DNA of 64,000 nucleotides from NCBI GenBank assembly GCA_963826695.1, contig CAWGXZ010000004.1:806001-870000 (forward strand), in the 5' to 3' direction. This DNA is from CAWGXZ01 sp963826695. GTDB lineage: Bacteria > Pseudomonadota > Gammaproteobacteria > Burkholderiales > Burkholderiaceae_C. The notes under the pieces were generated by a model. The model was not told the origin of the DNA, ran no database searches, and was given only the letters and a program-made list of their open reading frames with translations. The translations under genes were made by a program, and so were the position numbers. Positions 32,132 to 41,225 of the stretch are shown piece by piece. Positions within the stretch are counted from its first letter, which is position 1, and every line of letters starts with the position of its first letter.

Positions 32132-32742
32132 ATCTCGTCTTCGACTTCGGTGGCGTGCTGCTGCGCTGGCAGCCAGCCGACTTCATGCCGCGGCTGCTGC
32201 CGGCGTACGCCACCAGCCCCGCGACGACGCTGCAGCTGATCACCGAATTTTTCCAGGGCTTCGACGGCGACTGGGGCCTGTTCGACGGCGGTCGGATCGA
32301 CGTGGCGCAGCTCGCGCTGCGAATCGCCCAGCGGACCCGCATGCCACTGGCCGAAGTCGAGCGCACGATTGCGGCGATCGCCGGCGAGCTGCAGCCCGTC
32401 CCCGGGACGGTGGCGATCATCGACGCGCTGCAGGCGCGCGGCCATCGCCTCTGGTTTCTCTCCAACATGCCGGCTTCGTATGCGACGGCAATCGATGCCG
32501 CGCATCCGATCGGCACCTGGTTCGAGGGTGGGCTCTACTCCTCACGGGTCGGACTGCGCAAGCCGGATGCGGCCGTATTCCGGCTGCTGGCCGAGCGTTT
32601 CGGCCTCGACCCGACGGCCACGCTGTTCGTCGATGACGCGGCACGGAACATCGACGCCGCGAGCGCGCTCGGCTGGCAGACGCTGCACTTTCACGACCCG
32701 GCGCAGTGCGCTGCCGAGTTGCTGCGCCGTGGGCTGCTCTGA
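32128..32742 (+). CDS. HAD-family hydrolase (YihX-like)
   Basis: A 204-residue HAD phosphatase. Motif I is VFDFGGVLLRW: the nucleophile Asp is present but the usual second Asp is Gly, as in the YihX group of HAD proteins (motif D-x-G-x-V). Motif II is LSNMP, motif III the lysine in GLRKPDAAVF, motif IV FVDDAARNI. YihX of E. coli hydrolyses alpha-glucose-1-phosphate; a sugar-phosphate substrate is inferred here from that similarity and from coupling to pgi (GTGA overlap). The exact substrate is unknown. Confidence 0.85.
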   Translation: MNLVFDFGGVLLRWQPADFMPRLLPAYATSPATTLQLITEFFQGFDGDWGLFDGGRIDVAQLALRIAQRTRMPLAEVERTIAAIAGELQPVPGTVAIIDALQARGHRLWFLSNMPASYATAIDAAHPIGTWFEGGLYSSRVGLRKPDAAVFRLLAERFGLDPTATLFVDDAARNIDAASALGWQTLHFHDPAQCAAELLRRGLL

Positions 32743-33844
32743 GGCGGCGCGTCGGCGCAGCCGGTCTCGCGCAGCGTTCATCAGGGCGCAGCTCGCCGTC
32801 CTGGCCGGGGCGGCGCTGCTTTCGGGCTGTGGCGCCATCGAGTATTACGCCCAGTCGATCGGCGGCCATTTGCAGTTGCTCGGTAGCGCCCGGCCGGTGG
32901 ATGAATGGCTGGCCGACCCCGCTGCGCCGCAACGGCTGAAGCAGCGGCTTCAGCTCAGCCAACAGATCCGCACCTATGCGGTCGACGAACTGAAGCTGCC
33001 CGACAACGCCAGCTACCGCCGCTATGCCGACCTGCGCCGGCCGGCTGCCGTCTGGAACGTGGTGGCAGCGCCCGAGCTGAGCCTGCAACTGCACGCGTGG
33101 TGCTATCCGGTCGTCGGCTGCGTCAGCTACCGCGGCTACTTCGAACGCGCGGCGGCCGAACGCGAGGTCGCGGCGCTGCGTGCCCGAGGGTTCGAGGCCG
33201 GTGTCTATGCGGTGCCCGCGTATTCGACGCTCGGCATGCTGCCCGGGCGCTTCTTCGCCGATCCGCTGCTCAACACCTTCATCGAGCTGCCCGATGGCGA
33301 ACTGGCGCGAATGATCTTTCACGAACTCGCGCACCAGGTCGCCTATGCATCCGGCGACACGGTGTTCAACGAGTCGTTCGCCACCACGGTCGAGCAGCTC
33401 GGCGCGGAGCGCTGGCTGCGCAGCGAGGCAGACGCCGCGGCGCGCGAGGCGTACGCCCGGTATGACGCGCGCCGGCGGCGTTTTCGCGAGTTCACCCGAG
33501 GCTGGCGTGGACGACTCGACGCGCTCTACCGCAGCTCGCGCAGCGATGCCGACAAGCGCGTTGAGAAGGCCGCCCTGATGGCCCGCATGCGCGACGAGTA
33601 CGCGAACCTCAAGGCGACCGAGTGGCAGGGCTTTGCCGGCTACGACGCATGGTTCGAGCGCGCCAACAATGCGGCCTTCGGCGTGCTTGCCGCCTACAAC
33701 GAGGCCGTGCCGAAGTTCGAACGACTCTTTGCCCGCAGTGGCGGGAATTTCAAGGGCTTCTACGACGAGGTGCGCCGCCTTGCTGCCCTGCCGGCGAGCG
33801 AACGCAACGCCGAGATGCAGCCGTTCGCCGCTCCGCTGCCCTGA
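32729..33844 (+). CDS. predicted zinc aminopeptidase lipoprotein (COG4324-like)
   Basis: A 371-residue protein starting at a GTG (32729) 14 nt inside the HAD gene. A positively charged N-terminus and lipobox LLSGCG predict a lipoprotein. The HExxH zinc motif is MIFHELAHQ (His198, Glu199, His202), followed by FNESFATTVEQLG, which should give the third ligand. These features and the C-x-Y-P and GYF segments place it in a family of putative aminopeptidases with no firm function. Its strong coupling to the HAD gene and pgi suggests cotranscription. Confidence 0.8.
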   Translation: MGCSEAARRRSRSRAAFIRAQLAVLAGAALLSGCGAIEYYAQSIGGHLQLLGSARPVDEWLADPAAPQRLKQRLQLSQQIRTYAVDELKLPDNASYRRYADLRRPAAVWNVVAAPELSLQLHAWCYPVVGCVSYRGYFERAAAEREVAALRARGFEAGVYAVPAYSTLGMLPGRFFADPLLNTFIELPDGELARMIFHELAHQVAYASGDTVFNESFATTVEQLGAERWLRSEADAAAREAYARYDARRRRFREFTRGWRGRLDALYRSSRSDADKRVEKAALMARMRDEYANLKATEWQGFAGYDAWFERANNAAFGVLAAYNEAVPKFERLFARSGGNFKGFYDEVRRLAALPASERNAEMQPFAAPLP

Positions 33845-33919
33845 CGTTCGCAGCCGCGCCGCTTTGCGCAGGGCGACTTCAGGTGCGTGGCGAATCGATC
33901 CGCACCCCGGGCAGACCGT

Positions 33920-34612
33920 TCAGGCCTTGACTTGTGAACCGTCGCCGGTCGCAGGGCGGCTGTAAGCGCTCACCAGTTGCTGCAGATGCAGCCGTTGCCC
34001 CTCGTCGAGATAGGGGCTGAGCATGCTGAGCAGGTGAAAGGCGCCGCGGACCATCGCGGCGTTGGCGCTTTCGGGCTCGAGTGCGCGGCGCGGATCGCAG
34101 ACGTACTCGTAGCTCAGCCAGTAGGTCAGCACGACCACCATGGCCGTGGCCATGGCCTCGGCCTCGCGCGGCTCGATGCGCATGCCGCTACCGCGTCCCA
34201 GCCCTTCGAGCACCGCCTGCACCGCCTTCAACTTGTGCTTGAGGACGAACTGGAAGTGCGTCTCGAGCCGCCGGTTCTTCGACAGCAGGTCGTTGAGGTC
34301 GCGGTAGAGAAACCGGTACTGCCAGATCAGCTCGAACAGCATGTGGAAGAAGAGCCACGCGTCCTCGACATGGCGGACGTTCGGCGCGGCTTCGAGCAGC
34401 TTGTTGAGCGCGCGTTCGTAGCGGTCGTAGAGGCTGTTGATCAGCTCGTCCTTGGCCGGGAAGTGGTAGTAGAGATTGCCCGGGCTGATGTTCAGCTCGG
34501 CCGAGATCAGCGTCGTCGAGACATTCGGCTCGCCGAAGCGGTTGAACAGCTCCAGCGAGACTTCCTGGATTCGCTCGGCGGTGCGGCGAGGCTTCTTGGT
34601 GGGTGTGGCCAT
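33920..34612 (-). CDS. TetR/AcrR family transcriptional regulator
   Basis: A 230-residue repressor. The ATG at 34612 gives MATPTKKPRRTAERIQEVSL; the frame remains open upstream, but that sequence has no domain features. The N-terminal helix-turn-helix spans about residues 35-60 (TTLISAELNISPGNLYYHFPAKDELI), with LFNRFG before it. The C-terminal ligand-binding domain (LFFHMLFELIWQYRFLYRDL) resembles regulators of membrane-lipid or efflux genes. It is divergent from the ABC exporter genes 181 bp away, so it is a natural candidate to control them and itself. Confidence 0.9.
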   Translation of the reverse strand: MATPTKKPRRTAERIQEVSLELFNRFGEPNVSTTLISAELNISPGNLYYHFPAKDELINSLYDRYERALNKLLEAAPNVRHVEDAWLFFHMLFELIWQYRFLYRDLNDLLSKNRRLETHFQFVLKHKLKAVQAVLEGLGRGSGMRIEPREAEAMATAMVVVLTYWLSYEYVCDPRRALEPESANAAMVRGAFHLLSMLSPYLDEGQRLHLQQLVSAYSRPATGDGSQVKA

Positions 34613-34777
34613 GGACTCGACGCTGGACTCCGGAATGTGCAGCAAAGCGGCTGCAGCAACGGCGCCGTTGCGAGCGCATCCGGCACGCCTCGGCCGCAGC
34701 GATCGTAGCGCGGTCGTGGCGCGGTCGTGGCGCAAGGGCGAGGTGACGGCGAAGGACGCCGTGCGCAGGGCGCTGCC

Positions 34778-34783
34778 TACAAT
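34778..34783 (+). promoter_or_regulatory. possible -10 element for the ABC exporter genes
   Basis: TACAAT lies 10 nt before the ATG of the ATP-binding gene in the divergent spacer. No clear -35 box is seen 17 bp upstream. A TetR operator was not recognised by eye. Confidence 0.3.
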
Positions 34784-34793
34784 CCACCGCCTC

Positions 34794-35732
34794 ATGCGAA
34801 CCACCTCCGCCGCCGTATCGTTTCGCAGCGTCAGCAAGACCTACGGCAGCGGCCCGGGCGCCGTCCGCGCGCTGGACGGCGTCGGCTTCGACATCGAGCC
34901 CGGTGAATTCTTCGGGCTGCTCGGGCCGAACGGGGCCGGCAAGACCAGCCTGATCAGCATTCTTGCCGGCCTGTCGCACGCCAGCGGCGGCAGCGTCGAG
35001 GTACTCGGCCACGACGTCCGCAAGGATTTCGCCGCGGCGCGGCACAGCCTCGGCATCGTGCCGCAGGAGCTGGTCTTCGATCCCTTCTTCAGCGTCCGCG
35101 AGACGCTGCGCATCCAGAGCGGCTACTTCGGCGTGCACCGCAACGATGCCTGGATCGACGAGTTGCTCGGCCATCTCGGACTTGCCGACAAGGCAGACGC
35201 GAACATGCGCCAGCTCTCCGGCGGCATGAAACGCAGGGTGCTGGTGGCGCAGGCGCTGGTGCACCGGCCGCCGGTGATCGTGCTCGACGAGCCGACCGCC
35301 GGCGTCGACGTCGAGCTGCGACAGACGCTGTGGCACTTCATCGCCCGGCTGAACCGCGAGGGACACACCGTCCTGTTGACGACCCACTACCTGGAAGAGG
35401 CCGAAGCGCTGTGCGGCCGCATCGCCATGCTCAAGCAGGGGCGGGTCGTCGCGCTCGACCGCACCTCCGCGCTGCTTGCCGGGCGTGCCCACACCATGCT
35501 GCGCTTCAAGCTCGACGCGGCGCTGCCGGCCGCGCTCGAGCCGGTGTCGCGCGTGACCGGCCGCAACGTTCAGGTGACGGCGCGCGACGCGCGCGATGTC
35601 GAACAGGTGCTGGCCACCTTGCGCGCCGCCGGCTGCGAGCCCCAGGATCTGGAGATCGGCCGCGCCGACCTGGAGGATGTCTTCCTCGAAATCATGCAGG
35701 CCGAGTCGCTCCCGGCGCGCGCCGCCGCATGA
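34794..35732 (+). CDS. ABC transporter ATP-binding protein (YadG-like)
   Basis: A 312-residue ABC-2 type ATPase. Walker A is GPNGAGKTS; the signature is LSGGMKRRVLVAQAL; Walker B is VIVLDEPTAGVD; the switch His is in TTHYLEEAEALCGRI. A C-terminal extension after about residue 215 is typical of drug/lipid exporters with regulatory tails. It closely resembles E. coli YadG. The start follows TACAAT by 10 nt, implying a very short leader. It overlaps the permease by 4 nt. Confidence 0.92.
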   Translation: MRTTSAAVSFRSVSKTYGSGPGAVRALDGVGFDIEPGEFFGLLGPNGAGKTSLISILAGLSHASGGSVEVLGHDVRKDFAAARHSLGIVPQELVFDPFFSVRETLRIQSGYFGVHRNDAWIDELLGHLGLADKADANMRQLSGGMKRRVLVAQALVHRPPVIVLDEPTAGVDVELRQTLWHFIARLNREGHTVLLTTHYLEEAEALCGRIAMLKQGRVVALDRTSALLAGRAHTMLRFKLDAALPAALEPVSRVTGRNVQVTARDARDVEQVLATLRAAGCEPQDLEIGRADLEDVFLEIMQAESLPARAAA

Positions 35733-36523
35733 ACGGCAAACGCACGGTGCGCGCCGCGGTGCATCCGCTCGCCGGTGCGCGGACGCTGCTCTACAAGGAG
35801 GTGCTGCGCTTCTGGAAGGTCAGCTTCCAGACCGTCGCCGCGCCGGTGCTGACCGCCGTGCTGTATCTGCTGATCTTCGGCCATGTGCTGGCCGACCATG
35901 TCCGGGTGTGGGGCGACGTGCCCTATGCCAGCTTCCTCGTCCCGGGCCTGGTGATGATGAGCCTGCTGCAGAACGCCTTCGCCAACAGCAGCTCGTCGCT
36001 GATCCAGAGCAAGATCTCCGGCAACCTGGTGTTCCTGCTGGTCTCGCCGCTGTCGCATTGGGCCTGGTTCGTGGCCTACATCGGGGCCTCGCTGGTGCGC
36101 GGTGTCGCCGTCGGCAGCGGCGTGCTGCTGGTGACGCTCTGGTTCGCTCCGTTGCAAGCCGCGGCGCCAGGCTGGATTCTGCTGTTCGCGCTTGCCGGCG
36201 CCGTGCTGATGGGGGCACTCGGGCTCATCGCCGGCCTGTGGGCCGAGAAATTCGACCAGATTGCCGCGTTCCAGAACTTCGTCATCCTGCCGATGACCTT
36301 TCTTTCCGGCGTCTTCTACTCGGTCGAGTCGCTGCCGCCGTTCTGGCGCCAGGTGAGCCACCTGAACCCGTTCTTCTACATCATCGATGGCTTCCGCCAC
36401 GGCTTTTTCGGCGTCAGCGACGTGTCGCCGTGGCTCAGCCTGGCCGTGGCGCTTGCGAGCCTGGCGCTCGTCTGCGCGCTGTGCATTCAGTTGCTGCGCA
36501 GCGGCTACAAGATCCGCCACTGA
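35729..36523 (+). CDS. ABC-2 type transporter permease (YadH-like)
   Basis: A 264-residue inner-membrane protein with about six helices. Characteristic ABC2_membrane motifs are SGNLVFLLVSPLS and LPMTFLSGVFYSVESLPPFWRQVSHLNPFFYIIDGFRHGFFG. It forms the channel for the preceding ATPase (ATGA overlap). The exported substrate is unknown; YadGH homologues are associated with lipids and drugs only by annotation. Confidence 0.92.
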   Translation: MNGKRTVRAAVHPLAGARTLLYKEVLRFWKVSFQTVAAPVLTAVLYLLIFGHVLADHVRVWGDVPYASFLVPGLVMMSLLQNAFANSSSSLIQSKISGNLVFLLVSPLSHWAWFVAYIGASLVRGVAVGSGVLLVTLWFAPLQAAAPGWILLFALAGAVLMGALGLIAGLWAEKFDQIAAFQNFVILPMTFLSGVFYSVESLPPFWRQVSHLNPFFYIIDGFRHGFFGVSDVSPWLSLAVALASLALVCALCIQLLRSGYKIRH

Positions 36524-36543
36524 GGGCAAGCGGTCGCCACCGG

Positions 36544-36549
36544 TAAAAT
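36544..36549 (+). promoter_or_regulatory. possible -10 element of ibaG
   Basis: TAAAAT matches five of six positions of the -10 consensus and ends 9 nt before the ibaG ATG. No -35 match was found. Confidence 0.3.
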
Positions 36550-36558
36550 AGCCCCATC

Positions 36559-36822
36559 ATGGCCGACCCGACCCCCGCCGACGTCCAGCGCTACATCGCG
36601 CAGGGGCTCGAATGCACGCATATTGCCGTCGAAGGAGACGGTCGGCATTTCTTCGCGACGATCGTTTCCGCCGAGTTCGACGGCGCCTCGCGCGTGGCAC
36701 GCCATCAGCGCGTCTACCGGGTACTCGGTGATCGCATGCGCGAGCAGATCCATGCCTTGTCGATGAAGACGCTGACGCCGGCCGAATGGTCCGGCACCGG
36801 GGCCGGACCGAACCACCACTGA
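36559..36822 (+). CDS. ibaG: BolA family protein IbaG
   Basis: An 87-residue BolA-like protein. The conserved core GDGRHFFATIVSAEFDGASRVARHQRVYRVLGDRM contains the family's F-D-G and R-H-Q residues. BolA proteins work with monothiol glutaredoxins in Fe-S handling; IbaG is the class found next to murA and Mla genes, and here it precedes murA by 83 nt, a conserved location. It ends in a short TGAGPNHH tail. Confidence 0.92.
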   Translation: MADPTPADVQRYIAQGLECTHIAVEGDGRHFFATIVSAEFDGASRVARHQRVYRVLGDRMREQIHALSMKTLTPAEWSGTGAGPNHH

Positions 36823-36905
36823 CACCCGCCCGGCGGTTCGCCGCGGCGCATCGACCTGCTGCTGCAGGTCCGCCCGCCGCTCGAACGTCGGCAGATCGAA
36901 CGCTG

Positions 36906-38159
36906 ATGGAAAAACTTCTGATACGTGGTGGAGGCCGGCTCGAAGGCGAGTTGCGGATTTCCGGTGCCAAGAACGCGGCGCTCCCGGAGATCTGTGCGGC
37001 ACTGCTCACGGCCGACCCGCTGCGGCTCGACAACCTGCCACAGTTGCGCGATGTCGAAACCGCGCTTCGGCTGCTGCGCAACATGGGGGTGCGTGCCGAG
37101 CGCAGCGGCGACGAATCCGTGTTGCTCGACGCCAGCCGCCTCGACGCGCTCGAGGCGCCGTACGAGCTGGTGAAGACGATGCGCGCATCGATCCTGGTGC
37201 TCGGCCCGCTGCTGGCGCGCTTCGGTGAAGCGCGCGTGTCGCTTCCCGGTGGCTGCGCGATCGGTTCGCGGCCGGTCGACCAGCACATCTTGGGGCTGCA
37301 GGCGATGGGCGCTGACATCCGTGTCGAGCACGGATATATCGTCGCCCGCGCACGCCGCCTGAAAGGTGCCCGCATCACCACCGACATGGTGACGGTCACC
37401 GGGACCGAGAACCTGATGATGGCCGCGGCGCTCGCAGAAGGCGAGACCGTCTTGGAAAACGCCGCCCGCGAACCCGAGATCGGCGACCTCGCCGAACTGC
37501 TGATCGCCATGGGCGCCGATATCGAAGGCCACGGCAGCAGCCGGATCTGCATCCGGGGCGTCGACCGGCTGCACGGCGCGACCCACCGCATCGTGGCCGA
37601 CCGCATCGAGGCGGGCACCTTTCTTTGCGCGGTTGCCGCCGCGCATGGCGACGTGCTGCTTCGAGGCGCCCGCGGCGATCATCTCGAGGCAGCAATCGAC
37701 AAGCTGCGCGAAGCCGGGGTCGCGATCGACATCTCGCCCGATGCGATTCGGGTCCGCGCCGACCGCCGACCTCGCGCCATCAGCCTGAGCACCAGCGAAT
37801 ACCCGGCGTTTCCGACCGACCTGCAGGCGCAGTTCATGGCACTCGGCTGCATTGCCGAAGGCGCTGGCGCGATCACCGAGACGATCTTCGAAAACCGCTT
37901 CATGCACGTCAACGAGCTGGTCCGGCTCGGCGCCCGCATCGAGGTTGCCGGCAACCGGGCCGTGGTCACGGGCGTGCCCAGGCTCTCCGGCGCGACGGTG
38001 ATGGCAACCGATCTGCGGGCTTCGGCGAGCCTGGTCATTGCCGGCCTCGTCGCCGAGGGCGAGACGTTCATCGACCGCATCTACCACCTCGACCGGGGCT
38101 ACGACCGCGTCGAGCACAAGCTGCGCGCGGTCGGCGCGGCGATCGAGCGGGTGAACTGA
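36906..38159 (+). CDS. murA: UDP-N-acetylglucosamine 1-carboxyvinyltransferase
   Basis: The first committed enzyme of peptidoglycan synthesis, of 417 residues, adding enolpyruvate from PEP to UDP-GlcNAc. The SGAKNA loop has Lys22; the catalytic cysteine is in PGGCAIGSRPVDQHI (C117), so fosfomycin sensitivity is expected at this residue. RISGAKNAALPEICAALL and EYPAFPTDLQAQFMAL agree. The ATG at 36906 gives the usual MEKLLIRGGGRL; upstream open frame belongs to ibaG. It is followed by hisG after 2 nt, the typical murA-his arrangement. Confidence 0.96.
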   Translation: MEKLLIRGGGRLEGELRISGAKNAALPEICAALLTADPLRLDNLPQLRDVETALRLLRNMGVRAERSGDESVLLDASRLDALEAPYELVKTMRASILVLGPLLARFGEARVSLPGGCAIGSRPVDQHILGLQAMGADIRVEHGYIVARARRLKGARITTDMVTVTGTENLMMAAALAEGETVLENAAREPEIGDLAELLIAMGADIEGHGSSRICIRGVDRLHGATHRIVADRIEAGTFLCAVAAAHGDVLLRGARGDHLEAAIDKLREAGVAIDISPDAIRVRADRRPRAISLSTSEYPAFPTDLQAQFMALGCIAEGAGAITETIFENRFMHVNELVRLGARIEVAGNRAVVTGVPRLSGATVMATDLRASASLVIAGLVAEGETFIDRIYHLDRGYDRVEHKLRAVGAAIERVN

Positions 38160-38161
38160 GC

Positions 38162-38806
38162 ATGATCACGCTGGCCCTGTCGAAGGGGCGCATCTTCGAC
38201 GAGACATTGCCGCTGCTGCGCGCTGCCGACATCGAGGTGCTCGAAGACCCCGAGCGTTCGCGCAAGCTGATCATCGCGACCAGCCGGCCCGAAGTGCGCG
38301 TGGTGCTGGTGCGCGCGACCGATGTGCCGACCTATGTGCAGTACGGCGGCGCCGATCTCGGCGTGACCGGGCGCGACACGTTGCTCGAGCACGGCGGCGC
38401 GGGGCTCTATCAACCGCTCGACCTCGGCATCGCGCGCTGTCGAATGAGCGTCGCGGTGCGCGACGACTTCGACTATGCCGGCGCAGTGACGCAGGGTTCG
38501 CGCATCCGCGTCGCCACCAAGTACACGCAGACGGCGCGGCAGCACTTCGCCGACAAGGGCGTGCACGTCGACCTGATCAAGCTCTACGGCTCGATGGAGC
38601 TGGCGCCGCTGACCGGGCTCGCGGACGCGATCGTCGACCTGGTGTCGACCGGCAGCACCTTGAAGGCGAACCAGCTGGTCGAGGTCGAGCAGATCATGCC
38701 GATCTCGGCGCGGCTGGTCGTGAACCAGGCGGCGCTGAAGCTGCGCCGGCAGCCGATCCGCCGGATCATCGAGGCGTTCGCCTCGGCGGTCGGAGCCGGC
38801 GCATGA
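38162..38806 (+). CDS. hisG: ATP phosphoribosyltransferase, short form
   Basis: First enzyme of histidine synthesis, condensing ATP with PRPP. At 214 residues it is the short HisG(S) type, which lacks the C-terminal regulatory domain and needs the HisRS-like partner HisZ, encoded outside this window. GADLGVTGRDTL and the PRPP-binding DLVSTGSTLKAN are present. The ATG at 38162 starts 2 nt after the murA stop; the stop overlaps hisD. Confidence 0.95.
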   Translation: MITLALSKGRIFDETLPLLRAADIEVLEDPERSRKLIIATSRPEVRVVLVRATDVPTYVQYGGADLGVTGRDTLLEHGGAGLYQPLDLGIARCRMSVAVRDDFDYAGAVTQGSRIRVATKYTQTARQHFADKGVHVDLIKLYGSMELAPLTGLADAIVDLVSTGSTLKANQLVEVEQIMPISARLVVNQAALKLRRQPIRRIIEAFASAVGAGA

Positions 38807-40122
38807 GCGTTGCCATCGCCCGGCTCGACACGACGGACGCCGGCTTCGACGCGGCTTTCGAGCGCCTGCGGCATTGGTCGGCCGAGGCCGACGAGGCGAT
38901 CGAGGCGCGCACCGGAGCCATCATCGCCGACGTGCGCGCCCGCGGCGACGCGGCCGTGCTCGACTACACGTCGCGTTTCGACCGGGTCGAAGCGGCTTCG
39001 GTTTGCGCGCTCGAGATCGCGCATGCCGAGCTGGAGCAGTCGCTGGACGTGATCAGTGCCCGGCAGCGCAGTGCGCTCGAAGCCGCCGCCCGCCGGGTGC
39101 GCGACTACCACCAGCGCCAGCTCGATGCCTGCGGCCGGTCCTGGCACTACCGCGACGAGGACGGCAGCCTGCTCGGCCAGAAGGTGACACCGCTCGACCG
39201 CGTCGGCATCTATGTGCCGGGCGGCAAGGCGGCGTATCCGTCGAGCGTGCTGATGAACGCGCTGCCGGCCAAGGTGGCGGGCGTTGGCGAGATCGTCATG
39301 GTCGTGCCGACGCCGGGCGGCGAGCGCAATTCGCTGGTGCTCGCTGCCGCCGCGGTGGCCGGTGTCGACCGCGTCTTCACCATCGGCGGCGCCCAAGCGG
39401 TTGCAGCCCTTGCCTATGGCACGGCGACGATTCCGGCGGTCGACAAAATCACCGGCCCGGGCAACGCCTACGTGGCCAGCGCCAAGCGGCGCGTCTTCGG
39501 CCATGTCGGCATCGACATGATCGCCGGCCCGAGCGAAATCCTGGTGCTCGCCGACGGCAGCACGTCGGCCGACTGGGTGGCGATGGACCTGTTCAGCCAG
39601 GCCGAGCACGACGAGCTGGCGCAAAGCATCCTGCTCTGTCCGGACGCGGGCTACATCGAGCAGGTGCAGGGTGCGATCGACCGGCTGGTCGGCGAGATGC
39701 CGCGCCGCGAGGTGATCCGCGCGTCGCTCGAGGGCCGCGGCGCGCTGATCCGCACCCGCGACATGGCCGAAGCCTGCGCGATCAGCAACCGCATCGCACC
39801 CGAGCATCTCGAGATCAGCTCGGCCGACCCGCACCGATGGGAACCGCTGCTCAGGCACGCCGGGGCGATCTTTCTCGGCGCCTTCACCAGCGAGAGCCTG
39901 GGTGATTACTGCGCCGGCCCGAATCATGTGCTGCCGACTTCGGGCACGGCGCGTTTCTCGTCGCCGCTCGGCGTCTACGACTTCCAGAAGCGATCCAGCC
40001 TGATCGAAGTCAGCCGCTCGGGCGCCGAGCGCCTGGGCGCGATCGCTGCCGAACTGGCCTACGGCGAAGGGCTGCACGCGCATGCGCGTGCTGCTGAAAT
40101 GCGCATGGAGCAGAAGCCTTGA
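38803..40122 (+). CDS. hisD: histidinol dehydrogenase
   Basis: A 439-residue zinc enzyme that oxidises L-histidinol to histidine in two NAD-dependent steps. GPGNAYVASAKRRVFGHVGIDMIAGPSEILVLAD and SQAEHDELAQ hold metal and NAD residues, and the catalytic Glu-His is in IAPEHLEIS. Length is that of the family. It overlaps hisG (ATGA) and hisC (TTGA). Confidence 0.96.
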   Translation: MSVAIARLDTTDAGFDAAFERLRHWSAEADEAIEARTGAIIADVRARGDAAVLDYTSRFDRVEAASVCALEIAHAELEQSLDVISARQRSALEAAARRVRDYHQRQLDACGRSWHYRDEDGSLLGQKVTPLDRVGIYVPGGKAAYPSSVLMNALPAKVAGVGEIVMVVPTPGGERNSLVLAAAAVAGVDRVFTIGGAQAVAALAYGTATIPAVDKITGPGNAYVASAKRRVFGHVGIDMIAGPSEILVLADGSTSADWVAMDLFSQAEHDELAQSILLCPDAGYIEQVQGAIDRLVGEMPRREVIRASLEGRGALIRTRDMAEACAISNRIAPEHLEISSADPHRWEPLLRHAGAIFLGAFTSESLGDYCAGPNHVLPTSGTARFSSPLGVYDFQKRSSLIEVSRSGAERLGAIAAELAYGEGLHAHARAAEMRMEQKP

Positions 40123-41213
40123 ACGGGGTGGCGGCAGCGGACAGCCGGGTGGAGCGGCTGATTCGGCCCGACGTTCGCGCCATGCACGGCTATGTCGTCC
40201 AGCCGAGCGACGGCTACGTCAAGCTCGATGCGATGGAGAACCCGTTCCGCCTGCCACCGGCGTTGCGCCAGGCGCTCGGCGACCGCCTCGCCGACGTGGC
40301 GATCAACCGCTATCCGGGGTCGCGCATCGAGGAACTGCGCGCGGCGCTCGCCGGGCACGTCGGCGTGCCCGAGGGCTTCGGCCTGATGCTCGGAAACGGC
40401 TCGGACGAACTGATCAGCATGCTGGCAATGGCCTGCGATACCGCGGGCGCGACGGTGCTTGCGCCCGAGCCGGGATTCGTGATGTATGCGATGTCGGCGC
40501 GGCTGCTCGGACTCGACTACGTCGGCGTGCCGCTGCGCGCCGATTTCGGGCTCGACGTGCCGGCGATGCTCGCCGCGATCGAGCGCCACCGGCCGGCGCT
40601 GATCTACCTCGGCTATCCGAACAATCCGACCGCCAACCTGTACGACGATGACGCGGTCGCGCGGATCGTCGATGCCGCGCCGGGCTTTGTCGTCATCGAC
40701 GAGGCCTACCAGCCGTTCTCGTCGCGCAGCTGGCTCGGACGGATCGGCGGCTTCGAGCATGTGCTGCTGATGCGCACGCTCAGCAAGTTCGGGCTGGCCG
40801 GCGTGCGCGTCGGCTACCTGGTCGCCCCACAGGCGGTGATCGACGAAGTCGACAAGGTGCGCCCGCCGTACAACATCAGCGTGCTGAACGCCGAGGCCGC
40901 GTTGTTCGCGCTCGAGCATGCCGACGAGTACGGACAACAGGCGGCGTTGCTGCGCGCCGAGCGCGAGCGGTTGAGCCGGGCGCTCGCCGAACTGCCGGGC
41001 GTCGAGCCATTCCCGAGCGAAGCCAACATGATTCTCGTCCGCGTGCCCGACGCCGCGGCGCTCTTCGGCGGCCTGAAGCAGCGCGGCGTGCTGGTGAAGA
41101 ACGTGTCGGCGCTGCATCCGCTGCTGGCAGGGTGCCTGCGTCTGACAGTCGGCGCGCCGGCGGAGAACGATCAGCTGCTGGCGGCGCTCCAATCGACACT
41201 CCAGGCCGCCTGA
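40119..41213 (+). CDS. hisC: histidinol-phosphate aminotransferase
   Basis: A PLP aminotransferase of 364 residues. The Schiff-base lysine is in TLSKFGLAGVRVGY, with LGYPNNPTANLY and VIDEAYQPFS around the cofactor. The start is a TTG (40119) overlapping the hisD stop (TTGA), the same coupling style seen at other joints in the window; a GTG at 40128 is the alternative. The substrate is imidazole-acetol phosphate. Confidence 0.94.
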   Translation: MNGVAAADSRVERLIRPDVRAMHGYVVQPSDGYVKLDAMENPFRLPPALRQALGDRLADVAINRYPGSRIEELRAALAGHVGVPEGFGLMLGNGSDELISMLAMACDTAGATVLAPEPGFVMYAMSARLLGLDYVGVPLRADFGLDVPAMLAAIERHRPALIYLGYPNNPTANLYDDDAVARIVDAAPGFVVIDEAYQPFSSRSWLGRIGGFEHVLLMRTLSKFGLAGVRVGYLVAPQAVIDEVDKVRPPYNISVLNAEAALFALEHADEYGQQAALLRAERERLSRALAELPGVEPFPSEANMILVRVPDAAALFGGLKQRGVLVKNVSALHPLLAGCLRLTVGAPAENDQLLAALQSTLQAA

Positions 41214-41225
41214 ACCGAGCTCGCA

